Positions 19,823-29,900 of a DNA stretch of 64,000 nt are shown here, piece by piece. The stretch is taken from NCBI GenBank assembly GCA_902362595.1, contig CABIXF010000001.1, forward strand, positions 127,714 to 191,713, read 5' to 3'. The DNA is from Bacteroidaceae bacterium (GTDB lineage: Bacteria; Bacteroidota; Bacteroidia; Bacteroidales; Bacteroidaceae). Under the pieces are notes generated by a model. It was not told where the DNA came from, did no database searches, and was given only the letters and a program-made list of their open reading frames with translations. How positions within the stretch are numbered: the stretch's first letter is position 1; each line of letters begins with the position of its first letter. Both the position numbers and the translations under genes were made by a program.

Positions 19823-20674
19823 ATGCATATGAAAACAAAACTTTATCTTTTTTGTATTGCATTGCTTGCTCCGTTGATTGCTTATGGAGGTTGTCGAATT
19901 GAACGGAAAACAATGCCTTGCAAACTTTTGAAAACCATTTCTGAACGAGAGTATTCCATCTGTTTGCCAGCCAGTTATTCCGAAACGGATAATCGGACCT
20001 ATCCGGTATTGTATTTATTGCACGGGGGAGGAACGCATCATACAGAATGGGAAGAAAATGGACGGTTACAGACAGTGGTCGACTCTTTGGTGGCTCAAGG
20101 ATGTATGGAAGAAATGATTATAATCTGTCCGGAGGCTAATAAGAACAATATGATTTGGTTTAATGCTCCCCACTGGAAATATGAAGATTATTTTTTTCAG
20201 GAGTTAATGCCTTATATGGAACAGCATTATAAAATTAAAGCAGAAAAACGTTATCGGGGAGTCGCTGGATTCTCCATGGGAGGTGGAGCATCTGTAGTTT
20301 ATGGTATTCATCATCCTGAACTTTTTACTATGGTTTTCGATATGAGTGGTTATTTGCGCAGACAACCGATGGAGTTCCTGAAAAACGACCCCAGTGCGGA
20401 ATGGCGTCAGCAACTGGTAGAAAATTGCAATCCAATTCCGGTCATTCTGAAGGCTACAAAGGAGCAAGTTGAAAATTGGAAGACCGTACGGTGGTTTGTG
20501 GATTGTGGAGATAAAGATTTTACCTTGGAAGCTAATATGGATTTAGTAAAAGCATTTCGCCAGCAAGGGATTGATTATGAGATGCGTGTGAGGGCGGGAG
20601 CACACGATTGGGGATATTGGCATACTTCATTGAAGATGGCTTTGGTCTATTTCTCATGGAGTATCTGTAAATAA
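19823..20674 (+). CDS. Secreted esterase, CE1/esterase-D-like alpha/beta hydrolase
   Basis: A 283-residue secreted or membrane-attached hydrolase. The N-terminus (KTKLYLFCIALLAPLIAYGG) is a signal peptide. The fold shows the YPVLYLLHGGG oxyanion loop, the nucleophile elbow GFSMGG (Ser151), an Asp in FVDCGDKDFTLEAN and a His in RAGAHDWGYWH. It matches CE1-type feruloyl/acetyl esterases and S-formylglutathione-hydrolase-like proteins. It lies just left of the insertion sequence and upstream of the polysaccharide locus, so it might deacylate a plant glycan, but the link is only positional. No perfect promoter match was found in the 252 bp before it. Confidence 0.82.
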   Translation: MHMKTKLYLFCIALLAPLIAYGGCRIERKTMPCKLLKTISEREYSICLPASYSETDNRTYPVLYLLHGGGTHHTEWEENGRLQTVVDSLVAQGCMEEMIIICPEANKNNMIWFNAPHWKYEDYFFQELMPYMEQHYKIKAEKRYRGVAGFSMGGGASVVYGIHHPELFTMVFDMSGYLRRQPMEFLKNDPSAEWRQQLVENCNPIPVILKATKEQVENWKTVRWFVDCGDKDFTLEANMDLVKAFRQQGIDYEMRVRAGAHDWGYWHTSLKMALVYFSWSICK

Positions 20675-20759
20675 TTATTACATTCAAGTAAAAGCTGATT
20701 TATATAAAGTGTATTTTTATTCTGCTAGTGCTCTTGATTTTGTTGATATTTCATAAAGT

Positions 20760-20776
20760 AGGGATATTCAGTAAAT
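20760..20776 (+). repeat. Left terminal inverted repeat of the insertion sequence
   Basis: Seventeen bases matching the complement of the right end at 16 positions. The single mismatch is at the sixth base (T versus C). Confidence 0.85.
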
Positions 20777-20791
20777 GTCCCCCAAAAATAA

Positions 20792-20836
20792 AATGGCATA
20801 TGAAGTGATTATGCTCTATCATCTTCATATGCCATT
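20792..20836. terminator. Hairpin inside the left end of the insertion sequence
   Basis: A perfect 14-bp stem (AATGGCATATGAAG 20792-20805 with CTTCATATGCCATT 20823-20836) around a 17-nt loop. It lies between the transposase stop and the left inverted repeat. It can end the transposase transcript or block read-through into the element. Confidence 0.6.
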
Positions 20837-20935
20837 ATTATTGTCATTTTTTCGTGTATTCTCACATAATTCTATCCGACAGGACACTCCTGAAGAAGCC
20901 AAATGACCTCTTCTTATTCTGTCAGTAAAATCATA

Positions 20936-22294
20936 TCATGCCGCTTTAACTGTCCTGTTCCTGATTCTGTCAATCATCAGTACGGCATTTGCCGTATGTA
21001 TTCCGAAGAAAATCCACAGGATTTCCGTCTTCCTGTTCCGTGCCCTTATCCTCGAGAGCGAGTAATGCTGCTTCTGTGTGCCGAAGCTGCCTTCAAGCCG
21101 GGTGGCCCTCTCCCTTGAAAGTTCGCTTCTGAGAACCTTCCTCAAGGGTTCATCCTTGGCCGCCCTTCCCTTGCGTACGAAGGAAGTGGAAATTCCGTAT
21201 TTCGTACAGAACTTCCTGTTGGCGTTATTGGCATAGATGGAATCGGCTGCCACGCATCTTACCCTCACGTTCATGAGCTTCTGCTGCATGCGGATGCAGT
21301 CCTTCAGGCGTATGCCCTCGTTGAAAGCCTTGAACGAGAGGTGTTCGATGAACGATATGCCGTCTATCTGTATGTTGTTGACCTTCGCACCGAACTCGAC
21401 GGATTTCGTTTCCTTACCTCTTACGATGGGACGTACATAATGACGGTCAATGCTGACGATACGGTCACTGACTTTCCGTCCTTCAAACATTTCCTTTTCC
21501 TGTACAAGAACCTTTCTGATGATGGAAAGCCGTTTCCGGTAATCCTGAGTATATCGGAGTGATCCCCCATGCTTCCTGTGAATTCCATCCCGCTGCATGA
21601 GAAGTTTTTCAAGGAGTCTGATCATACGGCGCTTGAGCATCCTTGTGCGTGAAGCCTTCCTCTTTCTTTTCTTGCAGTAGGACAGATAGGATTCCGCCAC
21701 ATTCCTGTATTTGTTACGCGGACGCCTTATGCCAAGCTCCCCGCAATGCCTGCAGATATGCCTGTAGAGCCATGAGAGGCTTTCCCGGAGGAGTTTCATG
21801 TCTGTGGGGAAACGCATGTGGCTTTCGTAGCATGTGGCATCGGTCATGCACACGTGAAGGTTCTCAAGATAAGGCTTCCAGTGTGAGGCCAGCACTTCCT
21901 GGAGGGATTCAATGTCAAGACGGGATGCCATCTCATTGCGGATGGCACTGACTATCTTGTAGTTGGTTATGGGAAAGGACGGGTCTATCATGATTCCGCA
22001 GAACATCTGGTAGTGTATGTTGCCGTTCAGATGTGCCACCAGCTGTCTGTCGGAGAATCCGGTGTAGGCTTTAAGGATCATGAGGGCAATCTTTGCCGCA
22101 GGGCTGAAGATGTTCCTGCGTCCCAGCCGCTGTTCCGACAGGCCCAAGGCTTTTGCCATACGCTCAAACGGAAATACCGAGTGAAGCCTGCCAAGCTCCC
22201 TCTCGTTAAAACTCTTGCGGTATTTTTCCAGAATATCAAATTCTGTAAAGTCCAAAGTAGGCTGAATTTCTGAAATATTTTGTATTTTTGCCAT
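20936..22294 (-). CDS. DDE transposase, IS5-like
   Basis: A 452-residue transposase encoded leftward within the element. The catalytic triad is visible as Asp152 (CMTDATCYES), Asp351 (AADSIYANN) and Glu401 (LEGSFGTQKQHYSL). The N-terminal region with YTGFSDRQLVAHLNGN is the usual DNA-binding part of this group, and a basic, Arg/Lys-rich stretch (about 207-245) lies between the first two Asp residues. The frame is uninterrupted, so it may be active. I place it in the IS4/IS5 superfamily; the exact IS group was not determined. Confidence 0.88.
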   Translation of the reverse strand: MAKIQNISEIQPTLDFTEFDILEKYRKSFNERELGRLHSVFPFERMAKALGLSEQRLGRRNIFSPAAKIALMILKAYTGFSDRQLVAHLNGNIHYQMFCGIMIDPSFPITNYKIVSAIRNEMASRLDIESLQEVLASHWKPYLENLHVCMTDATCYESHMRFPTDMKLLRESLSWLYRHICRHCGELGIRRPRNKYRNVAESYLSYCKKRKRKASRTRMLKRRMIRLLEKLLMQRDGIHRKHGGSLRYTQDYRKRLSIIRKVLVQEKEMFEGRKVSDRIVSIDRHYVRPIVRGKETKSVEFGAKVNNIQIDGISFIEHLSFKAFNEGIRLKDCIRMQQKLMNVRVRCVAADSIYANNANRKFCTKYGISTSFVRKGRAAKDEPLRKVLRSELSRERATRLEGSFGTQKQHYSLSRIRARNRKTEILWIFFGIHTANAVLMIDRIRNRTVKAA

Positions 22295-22306
22295 ATCTTG
22301 GTTGGA

Positions 22307-22353
22307 GTATTTCCCCCGTTTTGGCCGTCAAACCTTATTTTCGGGGGGAATAC
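22307..22353. repeat. Hairpin upstream of the transposase gene
   Basis: GTATTTCCCCCG (22307-22318) pairs with CGGGGGGAATAC (22342-22353) at 11 of 12 positions. It sits in the transposase leader and may limit expression from outside promoters, as in other insertion sequences. A second short inverted repeat (CTAATTC 22375-22381, GAATTAG 22398-22404) lies farther upstream. Confidence 0.5.
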
Positions 22354-22421
22354 CTAAAGATACAAAAAAAACAGCTAATTCGCAACACTTTGTGTATGAA
22401 TTAGTTGGCTGATTTTATACT

Positions 22422-22438
22422 ATTTACTGAATGTCCCT
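22422..22438 (-). repeat. Right terminal inverted repeat of the insertion sequence
   Basis: The complement of these 17 bases matches the left end at 16 positions. ATAAAGT follows directly outside, repeating the sequence that precedes the left end. Confidence 0.85.
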
Positions 22439-22553
22439 ATAAAGTTTCAAGAACAAGGAAAATATAAGTCTTGGGGTTCCTGATTTATTCCAAGAACCCT
22501 GTGTCTAGGTGGATTCAGTGCAGATATGAACTTAAAGGCGTTGTGAAGGCGAG

Positions 22554-25500
22554 CTATGAAGCAGGTTCTTCACAATGGCCTTGCGTATCTTCTTTCTTCT
22601 TCCGATATTCCGTAGGTGTCATTTTATATTCTTCCTTGAAGTAGTGTGTGAAGATCTTAGGTGTGTTGAAGCCCACTCTATAAGCTACTTCGGCAACTGT
22701 CATCTGTGTCTTTTCCAGGAGTTTCAGGCTTTTCTTGAGCCGGATGATACGGATGAACTCGCTGGGTGAATTTCCGGTAATTGACATGAGTTTATTGTAC
22801 AAGTTGCTACGGCTCATCCCGATGATACTGCTGAGTTCTTCCACTGAGAACTGAGGACTTTCGATATGCTCTTCTACTGTCTTTATCACTTTCTGAATAA
22901 AGGATTCATCCAAGGAACTGGAGGTAATGTCGCTGACCGAGATGTCTGAAATGGAGAATCTTCTGTGACAATCTTGTTTCCAATGAAGTATTTTATTGAT
23001 ACGGAGCTTCAGGATATCTAAATTGAAAGGTTTGGCAATATAATCGTCCGCTCCCTCAGTGAGCCCGGCTGTAATATGCTCTATGTCGTCTTTCGCACTT
23101 AGCATAATGACCGGGATATGCGAGATTTTGATATCGTTCTTGATGGTGCGGCATAACTCCAGACCATCCATATTAGGCATCATCACATCTGTAATAACCA
23201 TATCGACGGACTCTTTTTTAAGGATTGACAATGCATGAAGACCATCTACAGCTGCGAAAACCTGATATTCTTTCTTCAGAGAGTCGGACAGGAAGAGGCG
23301 TAGGTCTTGGTTGTCTTCCACTATCAGCAGAGTGGTCTGTGTGAGATTTTTTTCATCTTCTGTGGCCTGTGCTGAAATAGCCTCTACGTTTTCTACCTGA
23401 GTTTCAGACCTGTTTTCAATCTCATCGGATACCGGGAGGGTAGGAATGGAGAAGATAAATTCTGCTCCTGTGGGAATATTGTCTTCTATGTGAATACTTC
23501 CATGGTGCAAAACCAAAAGTTCTTTTACGATATGTAGGCCTATTCCACTGCCATAAGACATGTCTCGGTTAGGAAGCTGGTAGAATGCATCGAAAACTTT
23601 GGCCTTCTCACTGTCTGGGATACCCTTTCCATTGTCGGCAATGCTGGTAAACACCTTTTCATCCTCCATCCATACCTTGACGGTTATTTGGCCTGGATTT
23701 CCTGTATATTTTACAGCATTGGACAGCAGGTTCATGAAAATCTTGTGCATTTTCTCCTTATCGAACTGCATTGCCAAAGAATCAATCCCTTTTTCAAAAG
23801 TGATAGAAATCTTATGGGTATCGGCATAGATGGAAAAATGTTTGAGGATATCCTCTATGAACTGGATATAATTGCCGTTTTCCAGCCGCAGTTTCATTTC
23901 TTGTGCACCAATTTTCCGGAAATCCAGTATTTGATTTACCAAATGAAGAAGTGCCAGGGCATTTTTGTGCACTATATTCAGACTGGGTGTGAAGTCTTCA
24001 TTTTTGTACTTTTTAAGGACTTCTTCAAGAGGAGCGATAATCAGAGAAAGCGGGGTACGGAAATCATGACTTAGGTTTGTAAAGAAATTCAGTCTCATTT
24101 CATCGATTTCATGTTGTTTTTGGGCCTCGAACTCCATTTCTTTGTATTTCATTTTGCGTTTGTGTTTTTGGTCTTTTCGGTACCATATATATGAAAGTAT
24201 AGCTATAGCTAAAAGAATATAAGATGTTTTTGCATAAATGCTTAACCATACAGGCGGTTCAATTTCTATGTAGAGTGTAGTAGGTTCACTCCATAATCCT
24301 TCGGAATTAGTTGCTTTCACCTGTAGTTCGTATTTACCGGGAGCCATGTTGTTGAAGGTTACGTAGTTACTTTCAAGTGGAATCCATTGGGTATTGACAT
24401 CTTTCAGTTGATAGGAGAACAATATGTTATGGGTTCGTACGTATTCCATGGTAGAAAAACTTATTCTGAGGTTATTTTGATTATATTTAAGGACAATCTG
24501 ACGAGTAAGTTCGATGTTCCGACTCAGAATTTTATGATGGTTGTACAGAGAATCTACTGTGATGGTATTACCTAGCACTTTTAATTCTGTAAATATCACT
24601 TTTGAGATGGGCTTGTCGTATTTCAGGTTAGGGTTGATGTCATAGTATCCTCCGTTTCCTCCTACTATAATGTGTCCGTTTTGTGATTTGTAGATGGAAT
24701 TATGTACGAAGTCGGATGTTTGTAATCCATCGTTTTTTGAGTATGGAAGGCAGTGGAAAATGTATCCACGTCCATTGTTGTCAACTCTTATTTCAATCTG
24801 AGTGACTCCATCGGTCGTTACTACCCAGATATTTCGATTATTGTCTTCTGTAATTCCTTGTACGAAGTTTCCCTCCAGTCTGTTTGTCTTGTTTAAATAA
24901 TAAATACTATCCTTGCGCATGTCGAATATGGTGAGTCCTTTTCGTCCTCCTATCCACAGCAAGTTTCTGCTGTCTACATATACACTGTTTTGGATGGTAT
25001 CTTGTATGGATTGTGTATGTTTTCGGTTGTAGCGTATGCTTTTTATCTCCTGATTATCGGTGTCCATAACGTAGGTGCCTTTACAAGTTGCAATGTATAA
25101 GGATTTCTTTTGGTCGAAGAAGACATTCATGACATGTACGTCTGCAAGTTGTGAGTTTTGAGGGGTAAATGTGTGAAAATATCCGGTATGAGGATTAAAA
25201 ACATGCAACCCGCATTTCAGGTTTCCTAAATATAGGTTCCCTTTATGGTCTTCTGTGATACTCCATATACTGTTGTTGACGGGATTTTTGGGAAATTGGG
25301 CAGAAAAGGGCTGTTGATGAAAACTGTTATCCTGATAATAACCGAATCCATCAAGGTAGGTACCGACCCAGATTTTATTGTGGGTATCAATGTGCATGCA
25401 GGTGATTTTATTGCTGAAAGAATTATGTAATTCTTTCTTGAATATCTTGACTTCTCCTTGGGGATCTATTCGATAGATACCGTCTCCGTCGGTACCAATC

Positions 25501-26582
25501 CATAAATTATGTTCGTGATCTTCTATTTGGCAGGAGATATCATCGGCAGAAGGTAGTGAAGTTTTGGTAAAAGAGAAAAAGTGAGGATTGTAGTAAGATA
25601 CTCCGTTGCGCATTGTACCTACCCACATAGTATTTTCTTCATCCTGATAAAAACACCACACTTTGTTGCTACCTAACGAATAAGGAGACTGGTTCTGAGA
25701 AATATGCGTATACTGATGTGTTTGTTTGTCATAAATGCTGATGCCATCATATTCCAAGCCAATCCATACCTGATGAAAATTATCTTCACAAATACTGATG
25801 ACTTTATTTTTCAGTAGCAGTGAAGTCTTTCCGATAGTGCTTAGTTTCCAACTATTGTCAGAATCATGAGTGAACAACCAGAGTCCTTCCGTATTTGAAC
25901 TGTATACCCAAATATCAAGGTCACTGTCGACAAAAAGTTTGTAGTTTAAATGATTTTCGGTGCCTAGCTCTTTATTTAAAAAGAGGGTTGCGTATGTATG
26001 CTTGTTGAAAAGATCTGTGATGTGGAGGTGATTGTTTTTATCCACGTAGAAGAAACGGTCTTTTTGGGCACAGAAAAAGGTGATGTTTTCCGGTAAGTTG
26101 TTTATAGTATAAGTATGCCGATGTTGGGGTACATACACTTTCATGATTTTTCCATTGTAAGACCAGATATTCTTTTGTCCGTCAATTAAAATTTTTTGTG
26201 GGCTTGTATTGTCATGCAATTGATAATGCTGCAGTAAAGGTTGTGCATCGACAAATTGGTCCTTTTCTCTGTTATATACGAAATAATATCCATAGCGTTT
26301 TATCCAAATATGGTTTTCTTTATCCATCTGTATTTGTTCTACAGATGTAGCCAAGTTCAATCCATTTTCTGTGTTTAGGTATTGCTTGACATTGTATCCG
26401 TCAAAACGGTTGATGGCACTTTCTGTTACACACCCAAAGAATCCTTCATGATCTTTCAACATGTCTATGACTTCGTTGTCGGCAAGTCCATCGTGTACCG
26501 TAAGATGGCGGAACAAATAGCTGTCTTGGGCAAGTGTTATTTGGGCAAAGAGACAAAATAAGAATAGAATCAGTGCTTTCAT
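22554..26582 (-). CDS. Hybrid two-component system regulator (HTCS) of the polysaccharide locus
   Basis: A 1342-residue one-protein signalling chain that senses an oligosaccharide in the periplasm and activates the neighbouring glycan genes. Order: signal peptide (LFCLFAQITLAQ), beta-propeller sensor repeats (about 20-700, recurrent IWVGT/LWIG units), a Y_Y_Y domain (about 715-780), a membrane helix (about 785-805), histidine kinase with His839 in NLSHDFRTPLS, an ATPase domain (DNGKGIPDSE), a receiver with Asp1132 (VITDVMMPNMDG), and an AraC-type DNA-binding domain at the C-terminus. ATG 26582 is used; the in-frame upstream codon at 26612 is only TTG. It is divergent from susC. The insertion sequence lies 115 bp beyond its stop. 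Confidence 0.95.
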   Translation of the reverse strand: MKALILFLFCLFAQITLAQDSYLFRHLTVHDGLADNEVIDMLKDHEGFFGCVTESAINRFDGYNVKQYLNTENGLNLATSVEQIQMDKENHIWIKRYGYYFVYNREKDQFVDAQPLLQHYQLHDNTSPQKILIDGQKNIWSYNGKIMKVYVPQHRHTYTINNLPENITFFCAQKDRFFYVDKNNHLHITDLFNKHTYATLFLNKELGTENHLNYKLFVDSDLDIWVYSSNTEGLWLFTHDSDNSWKLSTIGKTSLLLKNKVISICEDNFHQVWIGLEYDGISIYDKQTHQYTHISQNQSPYSLGSNKVWCFYQDEENTMWVGTMRNGVSYYNPHFFSFTKTSLPSADDISCQIEDHEHNLWIGTDGDGIYRIDPQGEVKIFKKELHNSFSNKITCMHIDTHNKIWVGTYLDGFGYYQDNSFHQQPFSAQFPKNPVNNSIWSITEDHKGNLYLGNLKCGLHVFNPHTGYFHTFTPQNSQLADVHVMNVFFDQKKSLYIATCKGTYVMDTDNQEIKSIRYNRKHTQSIQDTIQNSVYVDSRNLLWIGGRKGLTIFDMRKDSIYYLNKTNRLEGNFVQGITEDNNRNIWVVTTDGVTQIEIRVDNNGRGYIFHCLPYSKNDGLQTSDFVHNSIYKSQNGHIIVGGNGGYYDINPNLKYDKPISKVIFTELKVLGNTITVDSLYNHHKILSRNIELTRQIVLKYNQNNLRISFSTMEYVRTHNILFSYQLKDVNTQWIPLESNYVTFNNMAPGKYELQVKATNSEGLWSEPTTLYIEIEPPVWLSIYAKTSYILLAIAILSYIWYRKDQKHKRKMKYKEMEFEAQKQHEIDEMRLNFFTNLSHDFRTPLSLIIAPLEEVLKKYKNEDFTPSLNIVHKNALALLHLVNQILDFRKIGAQEMKLRLENGNYIQFIEDILKHFSIYADTHKISITFEKGIDSLAMQFDKEKMHKIFMNLLSNAVKYTGNPGQITVKVWMEDEKVFTSIADNGKGIPDSEKAKVFDAFYQLPNRDMSYGSGIGLHIVKELLVLHHGSIHIEDNIPTGAEFIFSIPTLPVSDEIENRSETQVENVEAISAQATEDEKNLTQTTLLIVEDNQDLRLFLSDSLKKEYQVFAAVDGLHALSILKKESVDMVITDVMMPNMDGLELCRTIKNDIKISHIPVIMLSAKDDIEHITAGLTEGADDYIAKPFNLDILKLRINKILHWKQDCHRRFSISDISVSDITSSSLDESFIQKVIKTVEEHIESPQFSVEELSSIIGMSRSNLYNKLMSITGNSPSEFIRIIRLKKSLKLLEKTQMTVAEVAYRVGFNTPKIFTHYFKEEYKMTPTEYRKKKEDTQGHCEEPAS

Positions 26583-26704
26583 GTATGAATGTATCTTTTT
26601 ACGTGTATTCAATAAGGTCAGGTATCTTACGTGTAAAACCGCTTAAAAGTCAAATCCGGTTTTCACAAAAATAGTGAAATCTTCTCTCGGTCATTTATTT
26701 TTTG

Positions 26705-26712
26705 CAAAGATA
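26705..26712 (-). promoter_or_regulatory. -7 promoter element of the HTCS gene
   Basis: The minus-strand TATCTTTG is a perfect TAnnTTTG match. CTTG (26734-26731) 18 bp upstream may act as -33. The predicted leader is about 115 nt. The rest of the 369-bp HTCS-susC gap holds the susC promoter and a G-run of eight bases near 26743. Confidence 0.55.
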
Positions 26713-26795
26713 ATATTCATTTAAATTGTGCAAGTTCTTTCAGGGGGGGGTGAATGTTTAAAAATAGGGTATGAAATGTTGATTCTACAATCGGA

Positions 26796-26849
26796 GATAT
26801 ACTGTAATACATATCAGCCCCTGCAGTGAAGTATTCCCGTTTAACTTTG
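26796..26849 (+). promoter_or_regulatory. susC promoter and possible HTCS-binding site
   Basis: TAACTTTG (26842-26849) is a perfect -7 match about 100 bp before the susC ATG. No -33 box is visible at 19-21 bp, as expected for a promoter that needs an activator. Upstream, GATAT (26796-26800) and ATATC (26811-26815) form a short inverted repeat that could be the regulator's site. The site assignment is speculative. Confidence 0.5.
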
Positions 26850-26951
26850 CAATTGAAAAAATCTTTGTTTTCTGTGTTCTTGGCGGTAGCCATTCGTTGA
26901 ATGATGGATAGCAGCTGCTGGAACAAATAAGTTTTACTAAAATCATATATT

Positions 26952-29900
26952 ATGAAAACAGTAAGTAAAAAAGTATTATTCTGTGGGGCATTTTCCTTCT
27001 GTGTGTTGGGAGGTATGCCACATGTATCAGCTGAGGTCCCTGGTTGTTTATGGGCAATGCAGCAGACAGCAAAAATTACAGGCGTTGTCTCGGATGCGGA
27101 AGGTCCTATTATTGGAGCTTCCGTAGTAGAAAAAGGAACAAGTAACGGAACGATTACCGACCTGGATGGTCGTTTTTCCTTGGATGTAAAACCTGGGACA
27201 ATTCTCGTCATCAGTTATGTAGGATATGCCTCCCAGGAAGTAAAAGCTACCACCGGAGCGATGAAGATTACTTTGAAGGAAGACAATCAGATGTTGGATG
27301 AAGTGGTTGTAACAGCTTTGGGAATCAAACGGGAGAGAAAGGCTTTGGGATATGGAGTAGCCGAAGTAAAAGGTGAATCTCTTACTAAAGCAAAAGAAAC
27401 CAATGTGATTAACTCAATGGCAGGACGTGTTCCAGGATTGGTTGTCAGCCAAACTGCCAGTGGTCCTTCTGGATCTACCCGTGTCATTTTGCGTGGTAGT
27501 ACAGAAATGACAGGAAACAATCAGCCGTTGTATGTGATTGATGGTGTACCTTTGGATAATACAAATTACGGTAGTGCCGGTACGTATGGTGGATATGATT
27601 TGGGAGATGGAATATCCAGCATTAATCCGGATGACATTGAGAATATTTCAGTATTGAAAGGGCCTGCCGCTTCAGCATTGTATGGTAGCCGTGCCAGCCA
27701 TGGTGTGATTCTTATTACCACCAAGAAAGCCGATGGAAAGGAGAAATTCAGTGTGGAGTACAATGGAACTTTGACAGTTGATACACAGTTGTCAAAATGG
27801 AATGATATTCAGCAGGTGTATGGTATGGGTAGTAATGGGACGTACAGCATTGATGCGGTTTCTAATACCAATACCAGTTGGGGAGCAAAAGCCGATGGTA
27901 AAAATATGTTGACCTATTTTGATGGGGTATCACGTCCGTATTTGATTATTCCTGACAATACTTCCGGCTTTTTCCGTACCGGTTTGACGGCTACTAATAC
28001 CGCCATTATTACTTCCAATGCCGGTAAGACAGGAGTCCGTTTCTCTTATACAGACATGCGAAACAAGGATATCGTTCCAAAAACGAATATGAGCCGTAAC
28101 AATTTTTCATTGCGTGCCAATACATCTTTGGCAAAAGTAGACCTGGATTTCAGCGTGAATTATACACGTGAGGATGTGAAGAATCGTCCGGCTATGGGAG
28201 ACAGTAAGGCTAATATCGGAAAGAATCTGATGACATTAGCTACGACGTATAATCAAGAATGGCTGAAGACCTATCAGGATGAGAATGGAGATTATAGTAA
28301 CTGGAACGGAATGGACCCGTATAATGTGAATCCATATTGGGGCGTATATAAGAACCAGAATACCTCCAAGAAAGATCAGTTCCGCTTGAATGGAAAAGCA
28401 ATCTGGAACATTACGCCTCATTTGAAATTGCAGGGAACATTGGGCTCAGAAATGAACTGGTTTACCTTTGAAGACTATCAGGCACCGACGACTCCTGGAT
28501 TCGAAGCAGGCCGTTTGCAGAACAGTGTTTTTGAAAACCGTATGTATAACTTTGAATTGCTGGCATTGTATAATAATACATGGGGAGATTTTGATTTTAG
28601 TGGAACGTTGGGTGGAAATATGTTTAAAGTAGATAATCTGACTACCGTAACCACCGCACAAGACATGCAGATTCGGGATGTAATTGCCTTGCTCAGTTTC
28701 AATGAAATTAGTGTAGAGCAGAACACCTATCGCAAACAGATTAATTCAGTTTATGGAGCTGTCAATCTGGGATGGAAACACATGGTATATTTTGATGCTA
28801 CGTTGCGTGCTGATCAATCTTCAACTCTTCCGTTGAATAATAATTCTTATTTGTATCCATCGTTCTCAGGCAGTTTTATCTTCTCGGAAATTATCAATAA
28901 GAAAAATGTATTGCCGTATGGAAAAATTCGTATGTCGTGGGCACAAGTAGGTAGTGATACCAATCCGTATCAGCTGGGACTTCTTTATACGAAATCGAAA
29001 TATACCTATCCCGGTTATACAATAGGATACATCAATAATAATACTGTTCCTAATAAAAATTTGAAGCCTACTAGAACAAATTCCTTTGAAGTTGGTTTGG
29101 AAACAAAGTTCTTGAATAATCGCATAGGTTTGGATTTTACATACTATTCTCAAGTTAGTAAGGACCAGATTATGGGAATGGCCAGTTCTTGGAGTTCTGG
29201 ATATAACTATCGTTTGATTAATGCGGGTGAGATTGAAAATAAGGGTGTTGAAATTGCTTTGAATACCCGTTTGATTCAAACCAAAGACTTTTCATGGGAT
29301 TTGAACCTGAACTTCTCCAAGAATAACAATAAGGTGAAGGAACTGGTTGACGGTATGGATATGTTTGAATTGGAAAAAGCTTCGTGGCTTGATGTACAAG
29401 TGGCAGCCAAGGTGGGTGAAAACTACGGTTCCATTATTGGTCCTGATTTTCAGCGTAACGAAAATGGAGATATCTTGATTGATTCTTCTACAGGTTTACC
29501 TATGTACGACAAGAGTGCACATGTGCTGGGTAATGCTTCTTGGGATTGGACTGGAGGTCTTGTCACAACGTTGGCTTATAAAAATTTGTCATTATCTGCT
29601 GTCTTTGATGTGAAAGTGGGAGCAGATCTTTATTCTATGTCTGCTCGTTCGGCCTATGAGTCTGGAAAGAGCTTGGCTACGTTGGAAGGTCGTGAAGAAT
29701 GGTATCGTTCCGAAGAACAACGTAAGGCTGCTGGTTTGCCCAAGGGATCACCCGATTGGAAACCTACAGGTGGTTTCATTGCTCCGGGTGTAATTGACAA
29801 TGGGGATGGAACTTATCGTCCTAATGATATCTATATTAATCCCGAGGATTATTGGATGAGTGTATGTAGAAATGCTCCTTCCATGTTTATTTATGATAAT

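Larger units (their letters stand above)
20760..22438. mobile_element. IS5-like insertion sequence, about 1.68 kb, apparently intact
   Basis: A single DDE transposase gene bounded by terminal inverted repeats. The left end (20760-20776, AGGGATATTCAGTAAAT) and the complement of the right end (22438-22422, AGGGACATTCAGTAAAT) match at 16 of 17 bases. ATAAAGT stands immediately outside both ends (20753-20759 and 22439-22445) and looks like a 7-bp target duplication; taking one more base into the repeats gives a 5-bp duplication TAAAG. Intact ends, duplication and reading frame suggest recent insertion. It lies between the esterase and the regulator of the polysaccharide locus and breaks neither gene. 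Confidence 0.85.

Noticed and set aside
26740..26750. G-run before the HTCS gene as a phase-variable tract
   Set aside because: The run of eight G is outside any coding region and not between promoter boxes, so there is no evidence of switching.
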